From the NCBI GenBank assembly GCA_016875165.1, contig VGSF01000036.1:1-40620 (forward strand): a stretch of DNA of 40,620 nucleotides. The letters run 5' to 3'. The notes beneath the pieces were generated by a model, which searched no databases, was not told where the DNA came from, and was given only the letters and a program-made list of their open reading frames with translations. Position numbers and translations under genes: made by a program. Shown here one piece after another: positions 25,827-33,483 of the stretch. This DNA is from Deltaproteobacteria bacterium (GTDB taxonomy: Bacteria > Desulfobacterota > SM23-61). The stretch's first letter is position 1. Every line of letters starts with the position of its first letter.

Positions 25827-26588
25827 ATGAGATGTCCGGGACAGGATAGTCGCTACTGGAAGCCGGGGGCAATTTATGACATTACCTGCCCTCATTGCGG
25901 CAATGTAATAGAGTTTTTCAAGGATGAATCTACCCGCCGCTGTAAAAAATGCGGAAAAAAGCTGGTCAACCCCAGGATGGATTTCGGCTGTGCCGCTTAC
26001 TGTAAATATGCCGAGCAGTGCCTGGGCGACCTGCCGCCAGAGGTCCTGGCCCAAAGAAATGAATTGCTGAAAGACCGGGTGGCTATCGAGATGAAGCACT
26101 ATTTCAAGAAGGACTTCAAGCGGATCGGCCATGCCACCAAAGTTGCCAGGTACGCCGAGCAACTCGTTAAAGAAGAGAAAGGTGATCCGGCCATTGTCCT
26201 GTCGGCGGCTTATCTCCATGATATTGGCATTAAGGAAGCGGAGGCAAAATATCAGAGTACCGAGGCCAAATATCAGGAGGAGCTGGGACCACCTATCGCC
26301 CGGGATATTTTAACCAGACTGGGAGCAAACCCGGGGCTCATCGAGGAAGTTGGCGATATCATCGGCCACCATCACCACCCGCGACCCGTCGAAACAATTA
26401 ACTTCAAAGTAGTCTATGACGCCGACCTGATCGTGAATATAGAAGAAAACCAGCAAGCAAAGAAAATCGATCCCGAAAAACTTAGAGCCATGATTGAAAA
26501 GGATTTTCTTACAGAAAGCGGCCGCCAGCTGGCCCGGAAAACCTTATTAACCGCAGAGATCGCCGAGAGCGCTGAGAAAAATCTATAG
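25827..26588 (+). CDS. HD-domain protein with N-terminal zinc ribbon
   Basis: A 253-aa protein. The N-terminus has a rubredoxin/zinc-ribbon-like C21-x2-C24...C39-x2-C42 and then C55, C59 and C65 (FGCAAYCKYAEQC). An HD phosphohydrolase domain follows with H102 (GHATKVARYAEQL), H131-D132 (YLHDIGI), the GHHHHP cluster (181-185) and D198/D200. HD proteins of this type often accompany hcp; the substrate is unknown. Residues EAKYQ-ST-EAKYQ (about 139-150) are a short tandem duplication. The last 12 residues TAEIAESAEKNL are the translation of a CCGCAGAG repeat, so the natural C-terminus was probably replaced. GTTAGGAGG-like ribosome site (TTAGGAGG). Confidence 0.88.
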   Translation: MRCPGQDSRYWKPGAIYDITCPHCGNVIEFFKDESTRRCKKCGKKLVNPRMDFGCAAYCKYAEQCLGDLPPEVLAQRNELLKDRVAIEMKHYFKKDFKRIGHATKVARYAEQLVKEEKGDPAIVLSAAYLHDIGIKEAEAKYQSTEAKYQEELGPPIARDILTRLGANPGLIEEVGDIIGHHHHPRPVETINFKVVYDADLIVNIEENQQAKKIDPEKLRAMIEKDFLTESGRQLARKTLLTAEIAESAEKNL

Positions 26589-26680
26589 ATAGAAATAATA
26601 AAAACAAGAGGATCGGTTATTTGGCTTCGTATAGTTTTTACTTTAATAAATCTCTGCGGTCTCTGCGTTCTCCGCGGTAA
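26548..26680. repeat. CCGCAGAG inverted-repeat element overlapping a gene end
   Basis: The left arm TAACCGCAGAGATCGCCGAG (26548 onward) lies inside the 3' end of the HD-domain gene and encodes its last residues. The right arm TCTCTGCGGTCTCTGCGTTC ends at 26680, just before the ribosome site of the Fe-S gene. Confidence 0.8.
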
Positions 26681-26701
26681 AAAAATTATTAGGGAGGAAA
26701 A

Positions 26702-27457
26702 ATGAAAATCAAACGGAAGATCATCCAAATCGACGAAGAAAAATGCGACGGCTGCGGCCTGTGCGTTCCCTCCTGCGCTGAAGGGGCAATACAGATTGTT
26801 GAAGGGAAAGCCCGGCTCGTCGCTGAGAAGTTCTGCGATGGGTTGGGGGCCTGTCTGGGAGAGTGCCCCCAGGATGCCCTGAAAGTCATCGAACGGGAGG
26901 CGGAGGATTTCGATGAGCACGCCGTTGAAGAGCATCTCAAGTCAATGAGTGTAGCCCACAAAGAAGAACCGGCAACCATGGCTTGCGGGTGTCCTTCTAC
27001 CCAAATCCAGAGTTTTGTTCCTGTTTCAAGTTTTCCTCATGGCCAACCGCCCGCATCAACTGCCAGCCGGCCATCGGCTCTTACCCACTGGCCAGTGCAG
27101 ATCCGCCTGGTCCCTCCCACCGCGCCTTTTCTCAAAGGAGCCACCCTTCTGGTGGCCGCCGACTGTACGCCTTTTGCCTACCCCAATTTTCACCGGGATT
27201 TCCTAAACGGCAAGGTCGTCATGGTGGGGTGCCCTAAGTTAGACGATGCCCAGGCTTATATTCAGAAATTCACCGACATCTTCAACACGGCCGGAATTAA
27301 ATCCATTGAAGTTGTCACCATGGAAGTTCCCTGCTGCCAGGGGCTGCCCATGATTGTCAAGAAGGGGCTGGAGTTGTCCGGCAAAAAAATCCCCATGAAC
27401 CAGGTGATCATCAGCACCCGGGGCGAGGTTTTAAAAACCCAAAAGTTGGTTGCCTGA
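26702..27457 (+). CDS. Ferredoxin-like Fe-S protein with extra cysteine domain
   Basis: A 251-aa protein. The N-terminal ferredoxin domain has C15-x2-C18-x2-C21-x3-C25 (CDGCGLCVPSCAEGA), and a second, reduced set has C45-x5-C51-x3-C55 (FCDGLGACLGECP). A Pro-rich linker (about 90-130) follows. The C-terminal domain has AADCTPFAYPNFHRDFLNGK, VGCPKLDD and VPCCQGLP. It is probably an electron carrier or scaffold partner of Hcp or the HD protein (inference from position). Similar proteins are found in anaerobes next to hcp. Ribosome site TTAGGGAGG lies directly after a repeat element. Confidence 0.82.
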   Translation: MKIKRKIIQIDEEKCDGCGLCVPSCAEGAIQIVEGKARLVAEKFCDGLGACLGECPQDALKVIEREAEDFDEHAVEEHLKSMSVAHKEEPATMACGCPSTQIQSFVPVSSFPHGQPPASTASRPSALTHWPVQIRLVPPTAPFLKGATLLVAADCTPFAYPNFHRDFLNGKVVMVGCPKLDDAQAYIQKFTDIFNTAGIKSIEVVTMEVPCCQGLPMIVKKGLELSGKKIPMNQVIISTRGEVLKTQKLVA

Positions 27458-27552
27458 GGTGCTTATAGAATAAAACCCAACTCGCAGAATGAGACGACCC
27501 GGCACCATCAAAAAAACTTCTTTCGCCAAATGCTTTCGAAAGGAAGGTAAAA

Positions 27553-28089
27553 ATGGAAGTCCTGGCAATATTGATGGATGAGCATAAATTGATTCAACGG
27601 TGCTTAGACCACCTCACCGTGGCCGTCGTGGAAATGGAAGAAGGCAAACGCCCGCCGGTGGAATTTTTTAGAAAAGCCTTTGAATTTGCCCGCCGCTTCT
27701 CTGACAAATATCACCATTTTAAAGAGGAGTATTTGCTTTTCAGCCTATTGGCCAGCAAGAAAAACGGCCAAATCGATTCTCTGAGGTATCAACACGAGCG
27801 GGGAAGAAATCTTATTAATGAAATGGACGACTCCTTGGATGGATATTTTCAAGGCCGGGAGATTCAAACCATGACGATTCTGGAGAACCTGGCTGCGTAC
27901 ATTTCTTTACTCAGGCAGCACATCAATCGGGAAGATCGGCTTTTCTTTTTAATGGCTGGTAAGGAAATCTCGGAAAAGGAAGGCAAAGAGCTCTTGGAAG
28001 AATTTAAAAAAGAGGAACGGAGAACGAATGAAAATATTCTCGCCCACAGCCGCAGGATTCTCGAGGAAATGGAGGCATTATTGCCTTAG
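27553..28089 (+). CDS. Hemerythrin-domain protein (canonical ligands)
   Basis: A 178-aa four-helix-bundle protein. The diiron ligands are all in place: H11 (MDEHKLI), H55 with E59 (YHHFKEE), H81 (YQHERG), and H123 with D128 (RQHINRED, HxxxxD). Such proteins bind O2 or NO and may protect Fe-S enzymes or help iron cluster repair. Ribosome site GAAAGGAAGG. It sits downstream of hcp, HD and Fe-S genes and upstream of a second, altered hemerythrin; the 95-nt gaps allow either one long transcript or internal promoters. Confidence 0.9.
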   Translation: MEVLAILMDEHKLIQRCLDHLTVAVVEMEEGKRPPVEFFRKAFEFARRFSDKYHHFKEEYLLFSLLASKKNGQIDSLRYQHERGRNLINEMDDSLDGYFQGREIQTMTILENLAAYISLLRQHINREDRLFFLMAGKEISEKEGKELLEEFKKEERRTNENILAHSRRILEEMEALLP

Positions 28090-28094
28090 GTCAA
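28081..28094. promoter_or_regulatory. Possible degenerate HcpR-type half-palindrome
   Basis: TTGCCTTAGGTCAA matches TTGAC-N4-GTCAA except for one base. It lies 91 nt upstream of the second hemerythrin start, a spacing like that of the hcp site. It overlaps the stop codon of the first hemerythrin, so chance is a real possibility. Confidence 0.3.
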
Positions 28095-28185
28095 TGGATA
28101 ATCTTAAAAATCGAGCTATGTATGGAAAAAATTCCTGCGGAGGATAAACCTTTAACTTGGGGGCTTAGCAAGGGAAGCATTGACC

Positions 28186-28791
28186 ATGGCTAAATTGGAT
28201 CCGATTGCTGAATTCAGGGAAGATCATAGAAAAATTCGGGATGGACTAACCGAACTCACCGCTGCCCTCCAGGCCAAAGATGTTGAAAAAGCCCGAAGGG
28301 TCTTGGGTAAGTTGGATGAACTCGTCGGGCCTCATTTCCGATTTGAAGAGGAAGCCTTCTATCCCACGCTGCGGACCTTTTCGGGCAAGTACGTGGATGA
28401 CTTGCTGAAGGAACACGACAAAGCCATTGATATGGTCCGCTCTTGCGCTGACCTTTTGAAAAAGCCAAACCCGAGCTATGAGGAAACTTATGAAGCAGCT
28501 CATTCTGCCCAGTCCCTACAGGCCTATGTATCTAATTGTGATGTCCTGGCGATCCTGGGAGAGAGATTGGAACCGAAAGAGCTTAAAAAACTGGGGAAGA
28601 ATTTGGCGGCAGTACGAAAAGAGGGCGTTTCTTTGCTCCGGTGGGCAGAATCCATCAGAATACCAAGGGGCACACAGGGAATCATTGTCGGAAATTTCCC
28701 GCGCTCAGAGCCGATTTCTCAGGACTGCCGCGGCCAAAAAACTTTTAAAAGTCCATTTACAACAAAAGTCGTATCCTCCACTGAAAAATAA
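28186..28791 (+). CDS. Hemerythrin-like protein lacking one His ligand
   Basis: A 201-aa helical protein of the hemerythrin superfamily. Ligand positions are H14 (EDHRKI), H50 with E54 (GPHFRFEEEAF) and H77 (LKEHDKA). In the last helix the expected HxxxxD reads Y114-VSNC-D119, so one histidine is replaced by tyrosine. A 45-residue tail without family resemblance (IPRGTQGIIVGNFPRSEPIS onward) follows the bundle. ATG at 28186 is preferred to TTG at 28180. Its 3' end contains the CAAAAGTCGTAT motif that may drive the next gene. Function is probably gas or iron sensing, but this is inferred. Confidence 0.82.
   Translation: MAKLDPIAEFREDHRKIRDGLTELTAALQAKDVEKARRVLGKLDELVGPHFRFEEEAFYPTLRTFSGKYVDDLLKEHDKAIDMVRSCADLLKKPNPSYEETYEAAHSAQSLQAYVSNCDVLAILGERLEPKELKKLGKNLAAVRKEGVSLLRWAESIRIPRGTQGIIVGNFPRSEPISQDCRGQKTFKSPFTTKVVSSTEK
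28756..28776 (+). promoter_or_regulatory. Candidate shared operator, copy 1 (before NifU-like mini-ORF)
   Basis: Core ACAAAAGTCGTAT at 28762-28774. In a 21-nt window it matches the copy at 32728-32748 (reversed) at 17 positions. It lies 66 nt upstream of the NifU-like ATG, inside the end of the hemerythrin gene. Confidence 0.45.
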
Positions 28792-28842
28792 GGTTATTTG
28801 GTTTTTATATCAAACACAAAAGCCGAAATAAGGATGTTAAAC

Positions 28843-28983
28843 ATGAGAGAGAAAACAGAGGTTGCTTTGGGAAAGATCAGACCGGCTCTGCGGGCAGATG
28901 GAGGAGATGTGGAGTTAGTCGATGTGCAGGATGGCCTCGTAAAGGTGAGACTAACCGGCGCCTGCGGGAGCAAACAGGAATAA
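28843..28983 (+). CDS. Truncated NifU C-terminal-domain-like mini-protein
   Basis: A 46-aa frame with the NifU/NfuA C-terminal pattern: EVALGKIRPALRADGGDVEL, then VDVQDGLVKVRLTGACGS. In intact proteins the next residues form the CxxC cluster site (ACGGCPMS); here the sequence ends ACGSKQE after the first Cys. The second half of the domain is missing and Fe-S scaffold function is unlikely. ATG at 28843 has AAGGAT 8-9 nt upstream; ATG at 28834 is an alternative. It abuts the 3' end of the converging DUF438 gene, whose stop is one base away. It may be a remnant or a functional mini-protein. Confidence 0.6.
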   Translation: MREKTEVALGKIRPALRADGGDVELVDVQDGLVKVRLTGACGSKQE

Positions 28984-28984
28984 A

Positions 28985-30208
28985 TCATTTTCCCTCATCC
29001 GGTAACCGTCTCTCTCCCTCCAATTTTTTAAAATCGGTAATATCCTGAGACACCTCCAATGTTCCCAGATAATTTCCCATTCTATCCCGAATAGAAAAAT
29101 ACCTTATGTAAACAAATTTCCCCTTATAATTTATCCAGAAATCGACCGAGTCCCTCTTTCCCGCTTTAAAGGAGGTCAATATCTGCTCCACCACGTGCAC
29201 GCTGTTGGGCGGATGGCAGTTCTGGACTTTCCGCCCGAGGATCGATCTGGTCCGGAGAAAGATCCTCTCCTTCCCCTCGGAGAAGTAGCGCACCGCATCG
29301 TCCTTGTCGATGAAGGTAATATCCACGGGCAGGGTGTTCAAGACCCCCAGCAGCTCTTCCAATTGGAACGAACCCGTGGGAAAGGTGATCGCCTGTTCCT
29401 CCGCTTTGGGTTCTTCGGTCATGGCCTTCCGTAATTCCTCGATGAGCTGGTAGGTTTCTTTGGGTTTTTCAATGAACCCGTACCCTACGCTTTCCGTCTC
29501 CTTCAAAACTTCCACCCAGTCCTGGGCTTTCAACTTTTCCAGGGAAGCGGGGAAGAGGATCTTCTCTTCTTTGAAAATCATTCCGTCCACTTCCTCGATC
29601 AGCGGTTTCAGGGTTTTCTCTACAAACCCGCTCCATTCCTTCTTCTCTTGCAGGGTCTCGATCTTGGCCAGGCCCTGTTTCAGCAGCGCCCGGATTTCGT
29701 CGTCCTTGCCCCACATTACCTTGGAAGGCCCGTAGAAACCGTATTTTTCCAGGTAGGGGAAAAGGATCTGCTCTTTCCAGGTGTAATGGATTTCCAGGTT
29801 CTTTAGCCGGGACAGGAGTTCTCTCACTCTCCCCTTGGCCTCGGAAAGTCCGTATTTTCCCCCGTTTTGGATGACCTCTTTCAGGGCTCCCGTGATCTTT
29901 TCAATTTCCCGGTTATCCTGCTTCATGAGAAATACGGGATGAGCCGGAGACTCCTCCTTGTCCGTCGCTTTTTCCAGGGCCGACTGAAAAAGCAGAGCGT
30001 GGACGTTGCAGAATTTTTTGATCTCGTCTGGAGAAACCCCCTCGCCCATGAGGGACTGCTCGATTTCGGCGATTTCGGTCGAGGTGACGTGCCCGATCTC
30101 CTTTTCGAAGCGGTCCTTAGCCGCCTCCAGGCCCAGCCCTTCATGGAGTTTTCGGATGATATCCTTCATGATCTCCTTCTTCTGTTCCTTGCCGATCCCT
30201 TCAGCCAT
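28985..30208 (-). CDS. DUF438 / hemerythrin / PAS-domain protein
   Basis: A 407-aa cytoplasmic sensor-like protein. The N-terminal DUF438 region (about 1-75) is KKEIMKDIIRKLHEGLGLEA with CNVHALLF. A hemerythrin-like domain (about 90-230) follows, with IHYTWKEQILFPYLEKYGFY and MIFKEEKILFPASLEKL. A C-terminal PAS domain (about 290-395) has LPVDITFIDKDDAVRYFSEG, the GRKVQNCHPP heme/flavin-type PAS segment, and DFWINYKGKFVYIRYFSIRD. The family is common in anaerobes and is thought to sense redox or gas signals. No output domain is visible. A GGAGGAAGG ribosome site precedes the ATG. It lies downstream of cooS on the same strand. Confidence 0.9.
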   Translation of the reverse strand: MAEGIGKEQKKEIMKDIIRKLHEGLGLEAAKDRFEKEIGHVTSTEIAEIEQSLMGEGVSPDEIKKFCNVHALLFQSALEKATDKEESPAHPVFLMKQDNREIEKITGALKEVIQNGGKYGLSEAKGRVRELLSRLKNLEIHYTWKEQILFPYLEKYGFYGPSKVMWGKDDEIRALLKQGLAKIETLQEKKEWSGFVEKTLKPLIEEVDGMIFKEEKILFPASLEKLKAQDWVEVLKETESVGYGFIEKPKETYQLIEELRKAMTEEPKAEEQAITFPTGSFQLEELLGVLNTLPVDITFIDKDDAVRYFSEGKERIFLRTRSILGRKVQNCHPPNSVHVVEQILTSFKAGKRDSVDFWINYKGKFVYIRYFSIRDRMGNYLGTLEVSQDITDFKKLEGERRLPDEGK

Positions 30209-30311
30209 TTTCTTCCTTCCTCCTTTTCTTTGCGGTCAGGGATGCAAAAGCGGACCTCCCCGATGAACCAGAATCAGAAAAAATCAGCCGTGAAATTATA
30301 AACAAACCAGA

Positions 30312-30334
30312 GGAAAAAACGCAAGGTTTTTTCC
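30312..30334 (-). terminator. Terminator-like hairpin between cooS and the DUF438 gene
   Basis: GGAAAAAA (30312-30319) and TTTTTTCC (30327-30334) form a perfect 8-bp stem with a 7-nt loop in the 332-nt gap between cooS and the DUF438 gene. The stem is A/T-rich and no strong U-run follows on the minus strand, so termination is uncertain. Nothing else is seen in 30209-30540. Confidence 0.35.
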
Positions 30335-30540
30335 GGGGGCGAAGGCGTGAATGGGAAAAGGGAGCAATCCCTTTCACCAAAGCTTGGAAAAAGGATTTGC
30401 CCGGACGATCCAGGCTCTATCCCCGTTCCACCGGCAGGTCCGGAGATGGAGCAAAGGTGGGGGAAAAGTCTCCTCTTTTCAGACCGCTGCCCAAGGCCCT
30501 ATTTGGCCGAAGGGCAAATTCGTCCCTGAAGCTATTCCCT

Positions 30541-32505
30541 CTAAGCCGCATCCAGTCCCCTTCTCATCCCCATATCAACGAGAAGCCGGCCCTTGCCCCG
30601 ATCCAGGTCTAGGGCCTTGCGTTTCTTGTCGATGTGGCCGATCATCAGGCGGGCCGCTTCGACCGGGTCAGGCTCGAAGGCCCACTTGCCGCCGAACTTA
30701 TCCTCGAAGCTCCGGAAAAGGTACTCGGTGACCTCTTGGCTTCCGATGGTGGGCCAGGTCACACCGAAGACCGTAAAAATCCCGGAGCCGACGAAGTACT
30801 GACCGATGGCCAGGGCTTTTTCACTCATCCATTCTGGGGCCGCCCCGGCGACCGGAAGCTTGCTGAGGTCATCGCCCAGGCCTCCTTCATTCACCATGGC
30901 TGCAGCCGCGATGAGTATCCGGCTGTTATCGATGCACGCGCCCATATGCAGGACCGGGGGCATGCCTACGGCTTCACAGACTGAGGCCAGCCCCTCGCCT
31001 GCGAATTGGGCCGCCTCTGGTACCATCAAGCCCGCCTTGGCGCTGGCCATAGCCATGCACCCGGTCTGGAGGACCAGGACGTCGTTCCGAATAAGCTCCT
31101 TGACCATCGCCAGATTGGAGGCATCATGCGGGGTCCGGGGGTTATTGCAGCCCACCACCCCGGCCACGCCCCGGATTCGGCCGTTGATGATATTGTCGTT
31201 CAGAGGGCGGAAGGATCCGCGGAAGGATCCTCCCAGCATGTAGTTGATACTTTCATAAGTAAAGCCGGCGATCAAGGGGGTCGTATGCCTGGGGATACGG
31301 ATGTTTTTACCCCTGTTGACATAGTTGTCCACCGCCAGGCGAACAATCGCCTGGGCCGACTCGAGGGCCCGGTGTTCATCGAAAGGCATATGGGTTGCTC
31401 CCTGGATCTTGGCCCTCGGGTCCGTGGTAACGATCCGCGTGTGGTAGCACCGGGCCGTGTCCACAAGCCCCTGCATGATGCATTGCACGTCCACCACCAT
31501 GGCTTCCAATGCCCCGGTCACCACGGCCAGCTCCTGCTGTAGGAAGTTCCCGGCAACGGGCAGACCGCGGCGCATGAGCATTTCGTTGGCCGTGCAGCAC
31601 ATGCCGGCAAGGTTGATCCCCCGCGCCCCCTTGGTCTTCGCGTACTGAATCATCTCCGGGCTTTGAGCGACCACAGCCAGCATCTCGGCCAACTGGGGCT
31701 CGTGGCCGTGGACGATGATGTTCACTTCCTCTTCCTTGAGCACTCCCAGGTTGATTTTACCGGCCACCGGGACAGGGCTTCCAAAGACGATATCCTGGAT
31801 CTCCGTGGCGATCATGCTTCCCCCCCAACCGTCGGCCAGCGCCACCCGCACGCTTAAGTCAAGGAGGTCCTGATAGTCCTGGTCCGTCCCCATGTGGGTG
31901 CGGTGCAGGGCTTCGGCAACTTCCAGGTCGATTCCCCGGGGAGACACGCCCAATTCCCGCCACAGCCTTTGGCGTTTCTCGGGCGCCCGCTTCAGGAAGA
32001 GGAGCTCGCCCTCCTGTTTTCCAAACTCCTGGATCAGGAGTTTAGCGACTTCGGCCGCGATTTCCCCCTTGTCCCGGTCTGCGATTTTGACCCCGAGCTC
32101 CAGGGCCAGCAGAAGAAGCTTCTGCTCATCCTTTATCTCATACCCAGGCAGTTCCCCTTTGGCCACGGCCAGGAAGAACCGGGCCATAAAACGTCCATGG
32201 TCCCCGTGGGAAGCGGTCCCCGCAGCCACTTTCCTGGCGAAGTTCCTGGCGGAAATGGTCTCCGGTGTTGCCCCGCAGACCCCGACCCGGTTCCTTCTCT
32301 CATCCAGGGTTTCTTCCTTGCCTTTCGGAGCCATGACCCGGCAAGGGCCCATGGCGCAGAGGCTGCAACAGCTTCCCTCCGCCCCGATGGGACATGCTTT
32401 CATGGTTGCGGCCCGCTCGAAGGCGACCCGGATCCCGTCCTGGGCAGCCTTCTCGATCATTTCCTGCGTCGCTGGATCCACACTTTGTTTTTCCTTTTCG
32501 ACCAT
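30541..32505 (-). CDS. cooS: Anaerobic carbon monoxide dehydrogenase, catalytic subunit
   Basis: Nickel-iron-sulfur enzyme that interconverts CO and CO2. The N-terminal D/B-cluster cysteines are C38, C46, C47, C50 and C55 (ACPIGAEGSCCSLCAMGPCR). C-cluster ligands are all visible: His in IIVHGHEPQ, Cys in GMCCTANE, VQCIMQ, VVGCNN, QTGCMA and HMGACIDNSR, and the catalytic Lys in SEKALAIG. Length of 654 aa is normal. The ribosome site AGGAGG lies 6 nt before the ATG and consists of the last two codons of the upstream mini-ORF. No acetyl-CoA synthase, cooC, cooJ or Ech/Coo hydrogenase is in the window, so it may serve CO detoxification or ferredoxin reduction with the nearby small ferredoxin (inference). 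Confidence 0.96.
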   Translation of the reverse strand: MVEKEKQSVDPATQEMIEKAAQDGIRVAFERAATMKACPIGAEGSCCSLCAMGPCRVMAPKGKEETLDERRNRVGVCGATPETISARNFARKVAAGTASHGDHGRFMARFFLAVAKGELPGYEIKDEQKLLLLALELGVKIADRDKGEIAAEVAKLLIQEFGKQEGELLFLKRAPEKRQRLWRELGVSPRGIDLEVAEALHRTHMGTDQDYQDLLDLSVRVALADGWGGSMIATEIQDIVFGSPVPVAGKINLGVLKEEEVNIIVHGHEPQLAEMLAVVAQSPEMIQYAKTKGARGINLAGMCCTANEMLMRRGLPVAGNFLQQELAVVTGALEAMVVDVQCIMQGLVDTARCYHTRIVTTDPRAKIQGATHMPFDEHRALESAQAIVRLAVDNYVNRGKNIRIPRHTTPLIAGFTYESINYMLGGSFRGSFRPLNDNIINGRIRGVAGVVGCNNPRTPHDASNLAMVKELIRNDVLVLQTGCMAMASAKAGLMVPEAAQFAGEGLASVCEAVGMPPVLHMGACIDNSRILIAAAAMVNEGGLGDDLSKLPVAGAAPEWMSEKALAIGQYFVGSGIFTVFGVTWPTIGSQEVTEYLFRSFEDKFGGKWAFEPDPVEAARLMIGHIDKKRKALDLDRGKGRLLVDMGMRRGLDAA

Positions 32506-32508
32506 CTG

Positions 32509-32658
32509 TCACCTCCTGGTGTAGTACACCTTAGATTGAATCTTCAGCCTTTCTGGTTTCCCGTGATTATCCCATACGACCATGACCTCCACATCCTCTC
32601 CGTTGGTGCGCAGGGCAAGCCGGATCTTTTGCAGAGGGGCTTCGATTCTTTCTGGCAC
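32509..32658 (-). CDS. NifU-like mini-protein upstream of cooS
   Basis: A 49-aa frame starting GTG at 32658 with GGAGAGG about 7 nt upstream. It reads MPERIEAPLQKIRLALRTNG, then EDVEVMVVWDNHGKPERLKI, then QSKVYYTRR. The pattern L-x-KIRxALRxxGxDVE matches the start of the NifU C-terminal domain and the mini-protein at 28843, again without the CxxC site. Its last codons AGG AGG TGA also form the ribosome site of cooS, 3 nt before the cooS ATG. The open frame extends to 32805, but that would include the operator-like motif and atypical sequence. Translational coupling with cooS is likely; function is unknown. Confidence 0.55.
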   Translation of the reverse strand: MPERIEAPLQKIRLALRTNGEDVEVMVVWDNHGKPERLKIQSKVYYTRR

Positions 32659-32727
32659 CTTCTGCCTCTCCTTTCTTTCCGGGCTGAAGCGCTTTTTTAA
32701 TCCAAAATACCATCCCCCTTTGAGGAA

Positions 32728-32748
32728 GAATACGACTTTTGTCGGAAT
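32728..32748 (-). promoter_or_regulatory. Candidate shared operator, copy 2 (before mini-ORF/cooS)
   Basis: On the minus strand it contains CCGACAAAAGTCGTATTC. The CCGAC-AAAA-GTCGT core has the 5-4-5 geometry of Crp/Fnr sites, with a perfect 12-bp palindrome CGACTTTTGTCG. It lies 69 nt upstream of the mini-ORF start and 71 nt upstream of the divergent Crp/Fnr gene. It matches copy 3 at 20 of 21 bases. Confidence 0.6.
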
Positions 32749-32819
32749 AGCGCTTTTTTTCTCGCCATTGGTTGTGGTAATATTAAAATAACTATAGGGG
32801 TTCACAGAAGGATTCTCCG

Positions 32820-33482
32820 ATGCCTGCGTCCATGGACTTTTTGCAATCTGTCCCTTACTTTTCTAGTTTGGGCACCCGGGACCTGGAAAAGATCCGGGAA
32901 GAGACAGTCGAGCTTTCTTTTTCTCCTGGTGAGTTTCTTTTCCTTGAAGGAGAACCCTGCCGGGGGTTGTACCTGGTCCACTCAGGTAAGATTCGAGTCT
33001 TCAAGAGTTCCCTGGAAGGAAGGGAGCAGGTATTGCTGGTCGCCAAGCCGGGAGACAGTTTCAACGATGTCCCAATCTTCGACGGAGGCGCGAACCCGGC
33101 CAGTGCCTCGGCCATCGAGCCTTCCCAGATATACCTGATCCCCAAAAGGGCCTTACTGTCTTTGATTGGCGACTGTCCGCCGGCGCTGGCCATCTTGAAA
33201 GTATTTTCCGGCCGGCTGCGTCACCTGACCTCCGTGGTCGAAGACCTTTCTTTCCGGAGCGTGGTCGACCGGATGGCTCGCCTGCTGCTGGAACTAACAG
33301 GGGTAGAAGGGAGGACAGGACTGGTGCCCCGTTTGACCCGGGACGAAATGGCTGCCCGGGTAGGTTCAGTGCGGGACGTCATCGGACGGTCCCTGAAAGC
33401 TCTGGTGGCCGCAGGGGCCATCCGGATGGAGGGACACCGAATCTACGTTATCAACACGGAGAAGCTGAAAAAAATGACCTGA
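32820..33482 (+). CDS. Crp/Fnr-family transcription regulator
   Basis: A 220-aa regulator divergent from the cooS unit. The N-terminal cyclic-nucleotide-binding-like domain (about residues 10-125) has FSPGEFLFLEGEPCRGLYLV and AKPGDSFNDVPIFDGGANPA. The C-terminal winged helix (about 145-215) has EMAARVGSVRDVIGRSLKAL. The recognition helix RDVIGR is closer to the Crp type (RETVGR) than to the Fnr type, so it should read a different half site from the HcpR-like protein. The candidate operator with CGAC/GTCG half sites lies beside it. No CooA-type heme ligands can be identified with confidence. Ribosome site AAGGA lies 8 nt before the ATG. Confidence 0.88.
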   Translation: MPASMDFLQSVPYFSSLGTRDLEKIREETVELSFSPGEFLFLEGEPCRGLYLVHSGKIRVFKSSLEGREQVLLVAKPGDSFNDVPIFDGGANPASASAIEPSQIYLIPKRALLSLIGDCPPALAILKVFSGRLRHLTSVVEDLSFRSVVDRMARLLLELTGVEGRTGLVPRLTRDEMAARVGSVRDVIGRSLKALVAAGAIRMEGHRIYVINTEKLKKMT

Positions 33483-33483
33483 A

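Noticed and set aside
31894..32700. 268-codon plus-strand frame opposite cooS and the mini-ORF
   Set aside because: Antisense to a gene with all catalytic ligands in place; no ribosome site or family pattern.
32820..33482. Naming the second Crp/Fnr protein CooA
   Set aside because: It is beside cooS, but I could not identify the CooA heme ligands, and the nearby motif has CGAC-N4-GTCG rather than a TGTCG-N6-CGACA type site.
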